From Inia geoffrensis (Eukaryota > Chordata > Mammalia > Artiodactyla > Iniidae), in contig CM070911.1 of the NCBI GenBank assembly GCA_036417435.1, positions 5,828,001-5,892,000 on the forward strand: a stretch of 64,000 bases of DNA, written 5' to 3'. The position numbers and the translations under genes are program-made. The notes below the pieces were generated by a model. That model worked only from the letters and a program-made list of their open reading frames with translations. It had not been told where the DNA came from and ran no database searches. Positions within the stretch are counted from its first letter, which is position 1. Each line of letters begins with the position of its first letter. Below are positions 21,770 through 33,269 of the stretch, in pieces.

Positions 21770-21935
21770 GGTCATGCCGCTCATTGGAATCACCTGGGAA
21801 GCTTTAAAAGCTATGGATGCCTGACTCCACCCCCAGGGAGTCCAAGAATGTCTGAGGCACAGCATGAGAATCAGATTTGTTTTAGTTTCCCGGGTGATTC
21901 TAATGTATAATTAAGTTTGAGAACCACTTCTCTAA
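21770..21935 (+). mobile_element. MER5A-like DNA transposon remnant
   Basis: 'cattggaatcacctgggaag', ctttaaaagctatggatgcc, 'tgactccacccccagggagt', agaatcagatttg, 'gtgattctaatgtataatta', and a terminal agtttgagaaccacttct, the typical MER5 inverted-repeat end. Confidence 0.8.
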
Positions 21936-21995
21936 GATAATATATATAATAATAATTATATAGTATATATTATGTATAATATATATTATAATGAG
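21936..21995. repeat. AT-rich low-complexity tract
   Basis: Mixed tata/ataat units (gataatatatataataataa and similar), imperfect. Confidence 0.85.
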
Positions 21996-22364
21996 CTTGA
22001 TATTTTGGAAACAAACATAACAGAGCTTCAAATTAGAAATCCTTCTTATAATTGGTCATCTATTTTATTCGAAACCACCTTGACTTCCAAAGTCATTTCA
22101 TTGATCAAGCCGGTAACTGGCAAGTATGCCGTAGTCATCATGGACAAGTGAGTTGTTTACATGATGACCTATCTCCACCTTCTTTAAAACTTGTGTGAAA
22201 TCAGGGATTCTAGCTACCAGCAGCACTTGTGCTCTATGGATTGCTTCTAATTGATCCAACAGCTCACTTGCAACCATTTAATTTCACGCGTTACTTGATA
22301 TTAATTCATTGTGCCAAATAATGGTCACACATTTCTTCTCAGCATCTCTGCTCTTCCCCCCTCA
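21996..22364. other. Unannotated non-coding stretch
   Basis: No recognised gene or repeat. Confidence 0.4.
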
Positions 22365-22490
22365 CCCATCCATCCATCCTTCCAGCCACTCAACAGTTGT
22401 TAGGCACTGGTAGAAAATAATAAATGACACAACTGCTCTCTTAAAGGTGTTCACAGTCCAGTGTGGAAAGAAGACACATTAACAAAAATC
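22365..22490 (-). mobile_element. L2 3'-end fragment
   Basis: catccatccatccttccagc, 'agttgttaggcactggtaga', aaataataaatgacac, and 'gtgttcacagtccagtgtgg' are the reverse L2 tail blocks (ttgagcacctactatg..., ggagcttacattctagtggg) in order, diverged. Confidence 0.55.
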
Positions 22491-24820
22491 ATAGGAAAGG
22501 GTGAGAAATGGTTTATAAGAGGCGAGCTGAGGGTACCAAAGAAGCACAAAGATGGGCACTGAGCGCTACATCGGGGCAGGGCAGGCGGCATTGCAACCAC
22601 AAGTAAAGGTACTGTTATGTCTGCAAAGTCACTTCTTGTATCGTTGAACTATGGACTATCATCTGTAGGACATACAAAGAAAGATGCCCCCAATATACAA
22701 GGGTAACGATTTTTCTTTCCATCTTTATTCAGTCATTCGCTGGAACTAAATAAATATAATGTTCCCCAACTAGATAATTAGTGAAAATGTGAAATATTAG
22801 AATTCATATGTTTTCTGACCTAGATATTCTTCTTTGTTTGGAGAATCACATATGTATCAAAGACTCTCCGTTTTGGTCTCGCTGGTTCCATGGTTCTTTA
22901 AAAGTACAAAACTGACATCCAAGGACAGATGTCCACATGAGGAAGGTTGCATCCTTAATGTCCGCCACTGGGGATGAGAACACTGTGACCTTCCTGGGGC
23001 TCCCTTTTTAATCATTGAGACTGGGGATTTCTTCACATTAGTAGGTCAGCACATGATAAAGCATGTGCCTATTTTAAGACCAAACAAAGAATACTGGAGA
23101 ACCAAGGACCAAGGCAAATATCTAGAATTCCTAAGCAGTCACCTAGGAGAAATGTCACCAATGAGCCACGGAACAGAATGGGACTGAGTCACCTTGTCCA
23201 CATTCTTTAAGTGACTGCTTACAGGGCTGCATAAAAACTAAGCACAAAATAGGGTAGAAATGAAAAGATTGTGAGTTGGTTGATAACAGAAGTAAGAGGG
23301 GGGAGAAGAAACTCGCAGTATTTTCCTTTCCCCATTTAAAATGAAGTTAGGATCTGATTTTCATTTCCTGGTCTCACAAAATAAGAATGCTAAGAGACAT
23401 TAGAGATAATTTAACCCAATCTTAATGTATCAATGAAAATTCTGAGGTCCAGAGAGGTGAATCAGTGAAACACCAGGCTTCCTAGCCCCCGTGACCCTTC
23501 ACCCCATGACCTTGCAGCATTATCACTGAGGTGTCCCTGAAATCTGTACCACAACCGAGAGCTCTCCCCACCAGTGTCATGTGAGAGCACAGCCGTTGCT
23601 GGTTCACTCAGGCAGTGGCTGCAAATTTTGGCCTGCAGATCAGAGAACATAAGAAATACGGCATAAATACTGTATTTTTATGACCTAATTTAATTTGACT
23701 CTCATCTCTTCCTTCACAGGCTCACATCGACGCCCTGCAGTGACAATGAAGTGGGTGGGCGCGTGAGTGCCTCCGAGACTGGTCACTGCCATCCACCAGT
23801 GTCTACATTTGGGCGTCCACGAAAGTATCCCCTCCAGCCTCCTAGCGTCACTTCATGCAACTGACCCCTCCTTCCTCCGTGGCCCAACTGTGTACCCTCT
23901 TCAGGTGCAGAGGCTCCCTAGGCGTCTCTGGCCCTGAAGTCAACATTCTGTGCTGTTGCTTTTCCTCTAGGCATGGGGGCGGGGCTTGTGAGGACACTGC
24001 TTCAGGCCTGTCCACCCAAACACATGATGAAACTACTTCACCTGATGGAACCAGGGCGACTCTGGGTTACGACTGTTTCTCCAGGTCCTACCGAGGGCAT
24101 TTCAGGGATGACAAGAATGACAACTCTCTCCCCTTGGAGTTCTCAAACACGTCTGAGGTTTCTGTAGGGACCTCCATCACCACTCCAGCCAAGGACTCAG
24201 CACTGGTGAGGGGTGAGGGGGTGAAGACAGAGCCCTGGGCCACTTAGATCTTTTCCGCCCTTCTCCAACCTCTAGAACCTTTATTTGACCTCAGGGCAAC
24301 ACAGAAGAAAAACTTGCTCTGAGCTAGTATTCTTCCAAATGTATTGCTCGTGCCCTGAGTTTTGCCAAGAATTGAGTTCCCTACCCTGCTGTGCTACACA
24401 TCCCCTGAGCTTTCCAGAGTGGGAGACATGCACGGAACAGCAATGAAAACTGATAACTCAAATAATTACTCGATCTCACCAGGATGGAGATGCCCATGGC
24501 TTGAGTGCTCACGTGGTCCATTGCCACACGCTCAACCCCAGACCCAGGCAGGCTCAGATGTCAGCCACAAAAAGGAGCTCAAGACAAGCATGAGTCACTG
24601 GAGAATCAGCACACACCATCACCCCTCCTGGGGTAGAGCACAACCCACTACTAGCGTGTCAGCAGCGTTTCCTCTTACTCAGAAGTCCACCACAAGATGA
24701 ACATGTCCTCTCTAAGCTTCACTGTCCTTATCTGTGCCAGGCAGGTAGACTCTCTACTTATAAAGATTGCAGATAAGGGAGGTCAGCCCTTAGCAAGTGC
24801 ATGTGTGTAGTTGTTACACA
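22491..24820. other. Unannotated stretch, no confident repeat or gene
   Basis: A 130-codon frame lies on the + strand at 23855-24247, overlapped by a second frame at 23973-24167. I recognise no domain in either, and the surrounding sequence shows no convincing splice pattern. Short MIR-like words (gaggtccagagaggtgaatc near 23443) occur but are too isolated to call. Confidence 0.4.
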
Positions 24821-24836
24821 ATAAATAGCAGCCATT

Positions 24837-25067
24837 AAAAGACACACACTACTATATATAAAAGTGTAAAAACAACAAGGACCTATACTGTATGGCACAG
24901 GGAACTGTATTCAGTAATAATAATAACCTATTCAGTAATAATAATAACCTTGTAATAACCTATCATGGAAAAGAACCTGAAAAAGAATATATATACATAT
25001 AACTGAATCATTCTGCTGTATACCTAAAACTAATACAGCATTGTAAATCAACTGTACTTCAATAAAA
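24837..25067 (+). mobile_element. Short 5'-truncated L1 3' end with target duplication
   Basis: Forward L1 3' UTR: 'ctgtatggcacagggaactg', 'aacctatcatggaaaagaac', 'taatacagcattgtaaatca', 'actgtacttcaataaaaata'. Near-exact 16-bp duplication: ataaatagcagccatt at 24821-24836 and ataaatagcagtcatt at 25068-25083 (15 of 16). A 21-bp unit starting attcagtaata is tandemly doubled at 24909-24950. Confidence 0.92.
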
Positions 25068-25083
25068 ATAAATAGCAGTCATT

Positions 25084-26289
25084 TTTAAAACTTTCTCTCT
25101 GTATCATCATTAATATCCTTCTTAAGATTGTGAAATTTCCACCGGGCATCCTTCTGAGTTCACCAGCTGGCATAGTGTTAGTGAGGACACACCAGGTCAT
25201 AATTTTGGTCACCGCAGAGGCCACGAGGAGGAAGATGTGCTTGTGAGAAGCCCACATGTAAAAGATTATCTAGGGAATGTGAATGATTGCTAATGAAAGC
25301 GATTTGGCAAGGGTATGAATGACTCAGGGCAAGCCTGTTTCCATTTCTACAAAAACAACTCAGACCACCTTGTCTCACCAAGACTGAGCCTATAAGCACA
25401 ACTGCTCTGAGTTATGGCTCATTATGTACGAGGTGCCAACCAGAGGTTTCCATCATCCGCCCTGAGTCAGCACTTGCTCCAGCAATTCTCATCCGGTGCT
25501 AAAAATGCAGGCTCCCAAGCCCACTCCCCAGAGCTCTTGATTCAGAATTATTGCCAGAAAGGGCTTCCTGGAGGAGAAAGAATTTTGGAACACATTGGCA
25601 GGAATGGCACCCGAGGATACATCCAACCAGGGAGGGGCTTCCAAGTGAGAACAGGCGCAGCTGCGTGGGGCTCCCATGCACATCCTGCTGGATGTGTCCC
25701 TGCCTGACTTACCACCCAGCATTCACACGGGTCAGAAACAGACAGTGAACCTTTACCCAGTCCTTGGCGTAGTCCAGAAATTCCCCTTTGGTAAGGTGTG
25801 CTACTCTCAGATACCGGTACTGAATCATTAAACTGACATAATCACCACACTTTCTCATTTTTCAATTTCATCAGACCTAGGGGTATTCTGACCAACAATC
25901 TCCTGAAACTGCATTTTCTGCAAACTGGGAGCTGGCGTTGATTATGCCCAGACCAATGCCTCCTGGAATAGGTCCCATCCGTGGAGCTCTGGCCAGAATT
26001 AGGAGTTTATGGTGCCAATGTTCAAATCCAGTTCCCTTAGGACTCTGCTGAACCCTCACCATTCCAAACTGTCTAAAGACCTAGAAACTCACAAGAAGTT
26101 AACCTAGTTATTCCAATATGAATCCACTAAGTATCTGGAATGTACGTTAGCTAATGGTTTCCACTTGGTCTAACAGGGAAATAGGTCAATTATATTTTTC
26201 CCTCTCTTTCATTCTCTCTCTCTTTAAACAAGAAAATTCCAAGTCACACACCAAGAGCTGGATTAAGACCAATGGCTTAGCCAGACAAC
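25084..26289. other. Unannotated stretch with a possible MER5A piece
   Basis: At 25440-25560 the words 'cagcaattctcatccggtgc', aaaaatgcaggctcccaagc and cttgattcagaattatt resemble MER5A but are broken up. No gene recognised. Confidence 0.35.
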
Positions 26290-26535
26290 ACAGGAGTAAA
26301 ATAATAGCTAAGCCCTCACTTACGTAGTGCCGAGTCTACCAGACTCCATTTCAAATGCTTCACTTGAACTCATTTAATCCTCACAACAACCCTATGAGGA
26401 AGCTGATACCATTATTATCCCCCATTGACAACTGAGGAAACTAAGGCACAAAGACACTTAAGTCACACAACTCATAATTGGCAAAGCCTGAACTCCAACC
26501 CAGACTGTCTAGCTCCTGAGTGCACACTCTTGAAC
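26290..26535 (-). mobile_element. MIR SINE, near full length
   Basis: A clear reverse MIR: 'aactcatttaatcctcacaa', caaccctatgaggaagctga, 'taccattattatcccccatt', 'aactgaggaaactaaggcac', 'agtcacacaactcataattg', gcaaagcctgaactccaacc, 'cagactgtctagctcctgag'. This is one of the best-preserved MIRs in the window. Confidence 0.9.
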
Positions 26536-28159
26536 ACAGATGTTTGAGAAGTGGAACCAGACAAGTCTGGATGCTGAGCTGAAAACAAGAGTTTCAAAGT
26601 AAAGGAAGGGGATTTTTGGAAGCATAACAATCGTTAGATAAATTTTAAACAGCCTCTCAAAAGTTGCAACCCTTTCTAAAGCAGCAGCGCCCAACCATCC
26701 CCACATGTCAGCTGTTACACTCCAAGCTCATTCCATCTTTCTTCCGTTCAATATGGCGCTCCATGGCCCAATCTCCAGATGCCCGGTATGGTACTGAATC
26801 ATCGTCCTGAGCAATCTGGGCTGTAGCAGGGGGAACGAGGCTGCTTCCTTCACAGAGACCACCAAAGTCAATGGCTCTTATGTCCCCCTCAGGGCCATTT
26901 GCAGGTGAGGCCCCCAGGAGCCCAAGGCCACCTTACAGGAGCTCCTCTGCACGCATCCTGCCAGCGGAAGCCAACCGTAGTCAGGCCAAAGTGTACAAAA
27001 GAGGAGCCACTGGCTGCGTTCTGGGCGTGACTGCCTCTTGCCTTGTCTCCACCACATGCCAAGGCTGGAAGCCATCCTGAGGGGGCGGAGCACGGGGCCA
27101 AATGTCCCTCAGTGAAACCGCATTCACACAGACTCGGGAAAGACAGGTGGGGAGAAGGTCCAGCCCTGCCGCCACTTCCAGGTTGGAAACACACAAAGGT
27201 AACCGGGACAGACCTGGAGCGGACGCAGATCAGAGCAGATGCATCCGTGGAAAGTCGTGGAGCAGGGAGCCTCCTATGCTGGGTGGGAATTTCCCCCAGA
27301 TCCAACCAGCAGCAGGAGTTTATCCTTCTCACTGAACAGCAGAAAGCAGGTCTTCACAAAAGACGCGCAAGAAACCTTTCAACAGAAAAACGGTTTTTTC
27401 CATCCTGACCCAGATCCTGAATACTGCATAACTGACAGAGCTCTGCGGAAGGTCCCCTCAGCCTTGGCCACGGTGGTGACACAACTTAGTCACGAAGACG
27501 GGCTCGGAGCTAAAAGTCAGAGGGCGACTGGCGAACGAGCCTTCGGGCAACAGCGGCTGTCTCAGGAGGACACAGGATATTTTTCCAGAGTTCTTTAAAA
27601 CTAGGTCGGGTTCTTCCTGCCTAGTACGACAGCCCAAGGATGGAATCGTGACGTTTCAAAGGTCACCCTAGGCCTGAGCGCCCCCTCCCCATATCACCGA
27701 GTCCCTGGCCTGGAGTAGGGCAGGACCTCCATCCACCCTTTCCCCCTTTCCATGGTTTCTTCCGCCCAGAGCTAAGCAGAAGAAGGGACAAAAAAAAAAT
27801 AAACACGCTTTCCCAGAGCATAAAACACAATCAGCAAAAAAGAATAGGGTTCAAAGGTTTCTGGGCAGGAAATGTCAAAGAATGAGCTATCTTGATGAAG
27901 ACAACCAAGAAAATGAAAGCAGGCTGCTCTCTGAAACTCAACCGCCTAGCTCGCCCAAAAGCCCTTCAAAGGCTCCCAGAGCAGGAGAGCGCAGCCTTCG
28001 GCAAAGCCGCATCTCCCCGGCCCAGCCTTCCACGGGCGCCCACACTGCTCCGTCACCCACCACCCGGGTCTGCACCCTCACTCACGGAAAAAGCAAAAGG
28101 AGGGGGGCCGCACAGAAAGCTGGCTTTGTCGGTAAAGTAGCAGATCTCTGAGATTCTAT
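26536..28159. other. Transposon-poor flank upstream of the CpG island
   Basis: No recognisable transposon in 1.6 kb. GC content rises from left to right. Several 60-147 codon frames occur on both strands (for example 26889-27332 minus, 27043-27408 plus), as expected in GC-rich sequence. None shows a recognisable domain. Confidence 0.45.
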
Positions 28160-28980
28160 GATCTTCCAAAACCAGCGAGCTCTGGCGGCCGGGTCGGCTT
28201 CCTCGAGGAAGCCTCAGCCAGGCGGTTCGCAAAGCCGGCTGAGCGCTGTCAACCGAGGCTGCCACCCTGACTGCGGGCTGTTTCGTTGCTCATTTTAAAG
28301 ATGGGCAAGGGGACCGCCCGCGCCAAGTGGCGATGCGGGCCCTCGAAAGCTTGTGTCACAGGAGATGCTTTTCGGACTTCATTAGAACCGCTCGGGGATA
28401 AGGCAGAGGGCGCGCCCGGCACCTGGGCACCTGGAGGGGCTGCAGGACGTCTGGCCAGGCACAGGCGCAGCCTCGCTGGCCACGAACGTGTGGACGCTGG
28501 CCTCCCCGGTCCCTGCAGACGGGAAACTGCTTACCCGCGGACAGCGAGGTATAGGAGAACTCAGTCCCACCGGCCCTCTAGGGAAGGCGCGGGACCGAGG
28601 GGACGCTTAGCCCCGGGTCACCGACGTCACCTGCCTGGCTAGCGAGCGTGCCCCGCCCTGCTCCTGTCGGGGAGCGGCCGGGGGCGCGCGCGCAGGGGCG
28701 CGGGACGGGGATGCGGGGAATTGGGGGCGGGCGTTTTCAGGCTGCACCCACGCCCCGTGCCTGCAGCACCTGCGCGCCCTCCCGTTTCGCTCCCCGCCGC
28801 CCGCCCCGTTCTCCCCGGAAAGTCGAGGTTCCGCCCGCTGCGCCGGCCGCGCCGGGCTCTGCCTACCGCGGCTTGAGCGCCTGGCCCCGGCAGCCGAGCA
28901 GCTGCCGGATCCCCAGCCCGAGTCGAGGCGGGGGATGCTGAGCCCGACTTGCAGCTCAGCGCGCAGCCAAGCGCTCTCAA
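28160..28980. promoter_or_regulatory. CpG island, candidate promoter / first exon
   Basis: CpG is abundant across about 0.8 kb. By hand count there are about 37 CpG in 28621-28860, while flanking DNA has few. It contains a CRE-like gacgtca at 28623-28629, a GC box ccccgccc at 28651-28658 and another, gggggcggg, at 28723-28731, plus a cgcgcgcgc run near 28685. There is no TATA box in a clear position, as is usual for island promoters. On the minus strand a donor-like gcgg|gtaagcag lies at about 28527-28540, with cag|gtgacg near 28630. Direction of transcription is unresolved. Frames inside (28286-28642 plus; 28607-29131 minus) match no family I know, so the downstream gene cannot be named; it may be non-coding. 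Confidence 0.8.
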
Positions 28981-30404
28981 GCCTTTCTTCCTTTACTAAC
29001 TTTATTGAACGCGCACGTGTGTGTGTATACGGTCCTTGCAGAAAGGAGTGTTGAGAAATGACTAGGGTCTCATTTATGTATTTAATTGTATTAAATACAT
29101 AACTGAAAATAAGCGCAGTCACACCTCCCAAGCCGGCTCTCGGTGGCCTTCTTCCGCAGGGCGGGTAAATCCATCATGTGAAATACAACGAAAAGCCAGA
29201 GCCTTGTGTTAGGGAGGTGGAGAAGCAAAGCGGCCGCATGGGGAGTCCTCCCCCAGGAACGATCTCCTTCCTCGGCTGGAGGTGTGGATAAACAGGAAGT
29301 TAGTGAGAGCATTCTTAAAATGTTAGATAAGAAAAACAGGTGCAGCCTACCTGGTGTTTATCGTCTTGGCTCTCACCTACTAGAAATATTTGTCCTTTAT
29401 TACTCACTGGACTGTATTTAGGGTCTCACTGGATTCCCCAGGCCTTTTCTGCTGGTCGATTTTTATTTTCTTCTTACCTTCCTTGTTGATATAAGCAGGC
29501 AATTTTAATTCTGTTTAAGATCTGTGAATGAGTGTCACCCTCACCCCCATCCCTTGGTCTATGCTCTCTTAACAAGCAAAATAAAGTCAATTTCCCAGGT
29601 GTTAAATAGCATTGAATAATAATTGTATAATCAGCATAAAAATTAAGTGCTGGGGTACACCACAGGAAAATTCCTTGTATTTTCTGTCTGGTTTCTGTAT
29701 TATTTCTTGAACCCCCCAGGGATTCCCAGCCTCATGGCTGCAATATTTATTTGCTTATTGATTTTTAGAGTCTTACTTGAAAATCCTAATTTCCAACAGA
29801 GAGGATGAGTGCATTTTCAAGTGACATGCAAGCACGTTGATGGAACAGAAGACTTGAGGAATTGTTTCCTTTCTAAGGGATTGGTTTTGTTGTTACTCCA
29901 GGTCGGAGCTGGGTGCCCAGTTGTGCTAAAGACTGACCTGCCATTTATCCGCCTGCCTGCTCCTCTGGTGTCCTTGGTTAGTTTTGGGTTTACGACATTT
30001 TTCATGCTGTAATAAGGATTATTACCTTGCTCACACCATTACTACCTTACACAGCAGATGGAGGAAGGATGTCTTTGCTCATGTTCACACCAGTGCCCCG
30101 CCGGAAGCAGACAACAGAGCAGCCCGGGCGCCTCACCCTGCAGGCCCGTCAGCCCCTGTGCCAGGGCCGGCCTGTGACCAGACCTGCCTCTGGAAGTGGG
30201 CATAATGGAGCCCTGACTCTGAAATGATGTCAGGATTCCAACCCAGGCCTGCAGGCATTGAAGATTTGGGCCTTAAATCCCACCCACCTCCCCACTGAGC
30301 CACTGCACTGACCTGACCAGGTGGAACCTCATGGTGAGTTGCATCTCATTTGGATCATTGGCACAAAGACTGTCAGCCCTGCAAGTAGAATTTTCAAAAG
30401 CCAG
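28981..30404. other. Transposon-poor flank downstream of the CpG island
   Basis: No recognised gene or transposon. A short GTGTGT stretch lies at 29018-29028. It could hold intronic or upstream regulatory sequence of whatever the island drives. Confidence 0.4.
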
Positions 30405-30750
30405 TGGCGGAATTGGAGGAAGGTGGTCAAAAGGTACAAACTTCCAGTTATACGATAAATAAGTCCTAGGGATGTAACGTACAACATGATGATCACAGCT
30501 AACACTGCTGTATGATCCATAGGAAAGTAAGAGAGCACATCCTAAGAGTTCTCATCATAAGCAGGCATTTTTTCCCCTTTTTCCTTTTCCTCTTTCTTCT
30601 CATTGTATCTATATGAGAAGATGGATATTAGCTGAACCTTCTGTGGTAATCATTTCACAATATACATAAATCTAACCATCACACCATATGCCTTAAACCT
30701 AATACAGTGATGTATGCCAATTATTCTCAATAAAACTGGAAAAGAAAAGC
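30405..30750 (+). mobile_element. Old L1 (L1M-type) 3' end
   Basis: 'gaggaaggtggtcaaaaggt', 'acaaacttccagttatacga', 'taaataagtcctagggatgt', 'aacatgatgatcacagctaa', a pyrimidine-rich insert at 30570-30600, then 'tgtggtaatcatttcacaat', 'accatatgccttaaacctaa' and 'tattctcaataaaactgg'. This is the standard 3' UTR order of older L1 elements, strongly diverged. Confidence 0.85.
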
Positions 30751-30990
30751 CTATTTGCCTCTTGCAAGTGCCTTGGTTCCTTCCACAATAGAAATGTCAC
30801 ATCCCTCTCATCCTGGCCATGCAGGATTCTTTCCACTGCTCTCCACACATGCACACATGCATCCAACACTCCAAATTCACCAAAGCGTCCTCATCAGTGT
30901 TCTCAACTACTGATTCCCTAAAACAACCAGGAAGTACTGTGACTTTGGACCACTTCATGATTTCATTTGGCCTATGAAACACTGCTTATG

Positions 30991-31379
30991 GGACTTCCCT
31001 GGTGGCACAGTGGTTGAGAATCCACTTGCCAATGCAGGGGACACAGGTTCAATCCCTTGTCCAGGAAGATCCCACAGGCTGCAGAGCAACTAAGCCCGTG
31101 TGCCACAACTACTGAGCCTGTGCTCTAGAGCCCACGAGCCACAACTACTGAAGCCCGCGCACCCTAGAGCCCCTGAGTCATGACTACTAAGCTCATGCGC
31201 CACAGCTACTGAGCCCACATGCTGCAGCTACTGAAGCCCGTGCACCTAGAGCCCGTGCTCTGCAACAAGAGAAGCCACCGCAATGAGAAACCCACGCACT
31301 GCAACAAAGAGTAGCCCCCGCTCAGGACAACTAGAGGAAGACCACGGGCAGCAACGAAGACCCAACGCAGCCAAAAAAC
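30991..31379 (+). mobile_element. Long-form CHR-type SINE with target duplication
   Basis: About 390 bp. It begins 'ggacttccctggtggcacag', shares the tRNA-derived head with the short SINEs, then has a repeated (gccacaactactgagcc)-type body, 'gcaacaagagaagccaccgc' and an end in 'acgcagccaaaaaacaa'. An exact 14-bp target duplication (aaacactgcttatg) lies at 30977-30990 and 31380-31393. It is the only long-form copy in the window and corresponds to the older CHR subfamily shared with ruminants. Confidence 0.95.
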
Positions 31380-31393
31380 AAACACTGCTTATG

Positions 31394-32234
31394 ATGGTGA
31401 AATAAGCACCATTATTCAGTAACCGAGGATATATCCAGCATAGCATCTGGTCCATGCATGGTGCCCAGTAAACAATTCTCGCTGGACCCACAAGTACTAG
31501 GAGCACCTCTCACATTACTGTTTCTCACACTTCTTCTGTTGAAATGCCCCTAAGAGCTAACAGGTTTGTTTCAGTTCCGATTCTCTTTGACCCCCTTACT
31601 CCTCCTTTATCCCTGAAGACCCCTCCCCTGAGAGACAGCCCATCCCGAGCAACATGGCCAAGTCTGAGGTGGGTTCCACAAAGGCAATGCCCCAGCTTCC
31701 TCTGAGCCACACACATAGCCTCAATCATCACCCCCAGAGAACAGTTTTCCCCCAATATCTCCTCAAATTCTGCAGTGCTCAAATTAAATAAAAACTGTGC
31801 ACTCTGAGGCGTGTAATACCTCCTGAGGGCATGAACAAACAAGTCAAAGCATAACCAAGGTGACTGCCCATCGTCTCTCTCCCCCACTGTCCTTTGCTCC
31901 CTGCATTCCGAGGTCTGTGGCTCCCAGGCTTTTAGATTTCATGGAAGTAAAACATTGAGTTAATTTTCGGTTTTCACTTTAATTTTGATTCATCGAATTA
32001 GCCATTGAATTTTTTTTTAAGTTGCGAAAGAACTTGACCCTTCAAATCTAGTCACTGTTCAAACGAGATTCTTTATACCTGATGTCATAGGCCAATTTAT
32101 TTTAAAGTCTGAATAAATATCAAGTCACTTTTGGCAGGGATGGAAGTTACCTACCATGCCGTCAGAGTGCCCAATACAAACACCTCTACAGAGACGTTCT
32201 GTCTCTTACATGAAGAAGTGAGTGTTTTGAGTTA
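31394..32234. other. Unannotated non-coding stretch
   Basis: The minus frame at 31525-31887 (120 codons) has no recognisable domain. No repeat identified. Confidence 0.4.
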
Positions 32235-32590
32235 TTTGTTTCCCTGGCCTAAAATGCCCTCTGCCCTCCTGCAGATCCCGCCTGTCTTTCAAAACTTAAT
32301 TGAGGTCCCGCCTTCTCCAGAAGTCTTTCTAGCCTACTCTGGCTCTTTGGAATCTCTTTCACCTCTGAATCCCACATTACTTCTAGTCCTTCAAATAAGC
32401 CTTTAATTGCAAGGCTGCCTTGTATTGTTCACCACAGTTTCAAGTGGGTTATTCTAGTCTCCCGATGTAGATCGTAATGGGCAGAGCCCATGTCTTCATG
32501 TCTTTTACTTTTTCTGGGTCCTGCCCAAGAGGAGCGGGTGTAGACTGAGCCCTAGAAGGGGCTCAAACGTCCTTGCTGATGGGTTGACTA
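32235..32590 (+). mobile_element. L2 LINE 3' end
   Basis: Forward L2 landmarks in order: 'tttccctggcctaaaatgcc', 'cgcctgtctttcaaaactta', attgaggtcccgccttctcc, 'agaagtctttctagcctact', 'tgccttgtattgttcaccac', 'agtctcccgatgtagatcgt', 'aatgggcagagcccatgtct'. This is the untranslated end of L2 following the ORF2 C-terminus. Confidence 0.8.
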
Positions 32591-33004
32591 GATCTTTCCA
32601 CCAATGGTCAGTCTCCACGGAAATCTCTCTGTGACCAGACAGTAATCAGCCCTCAGTACTGGATTCTGATACGGTGAAGGGATTCCACCCTGACCTCAGT
32701 AAAACCACATTCCAGCCAATTGACTACCTTCATAGGATTCTAGGTGAGAAGTTCAAGGGGAAAAAGTGAACTATGGTAACTTGCAATGCATGGTACCACC
32801 TACCCAAACAACTGGCATAAGACATGGAACCTAAATAGTATGAAAGAAATAGAAAATGCAGATGGGACTCAGAGGAAAAGAGAATTTTCACCAAAGGTGA
32901 TCAGGCAGTGTAGACAGTAGTGGAAGGCACCCAGTTATGGAACCAACCAGACCAGGACTCAAGTATGGTTCTGTCACCTGCTAACTCTATGACATCAGCC
33001 ACTA
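32591..33004. other. Unannotated non-coding stretch
   Basis: Near 32920-33000 there is weak MIR-like wording (ggaaccaaccagaccaggac, then tctgtcacctgctaactcta), possibly a decayed forward MIR. Confidence 0.35.
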
Positions 33005-33150
33005 CGATGCCCTTTAGCTCACAGTGTGTCCGGGCTCACGGGTGACACCTGCGAGCTTGGTACAAACTCTGACTCTCGGGCTCCACCCAAGGCCTCCAGA
33101 TGAGAATCTGCATTTTAATGACAATTTACATGTCTGTTAGGGTGTGAGAA
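33005..33150 (+). mobile_element. MER5A-like remnant
   Basis: 'gagcttggtacaaactctga', 'ctctcgggctccacccaagg', 'ccagatgagaatctgcattt', taatgacaatttacatg. This is the MER5A middle section, diverged. Confidence 0.5.
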
Positions 33151-33269
33151 GCCTGCAGTACAAGATGATGGTTATTACTGCTTCTAAGTCCACTTCATCT
33201 TATGGCACAGTGGGCCTCCAGTTCAACCTCTCTCTTGTGGATCACTCACCAAGTGGTCGGGGCTTGGAG

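Noticed and set aside
27043..27598. Overlapping frames of 77-121 codons before the CpG island
   Set aside because: Three plus frames and three minus frames overlap the same bases. None shows a domain, so chance is the simpler explanation.
28607..29131. 174-codon minus-strand frame across the CpG island
   Set aside because: Arg/Ala/Pro-rich composition is what GC-rich DNA gives in any frame. Competing frames exist on the other strand, and no domain is recognisable.
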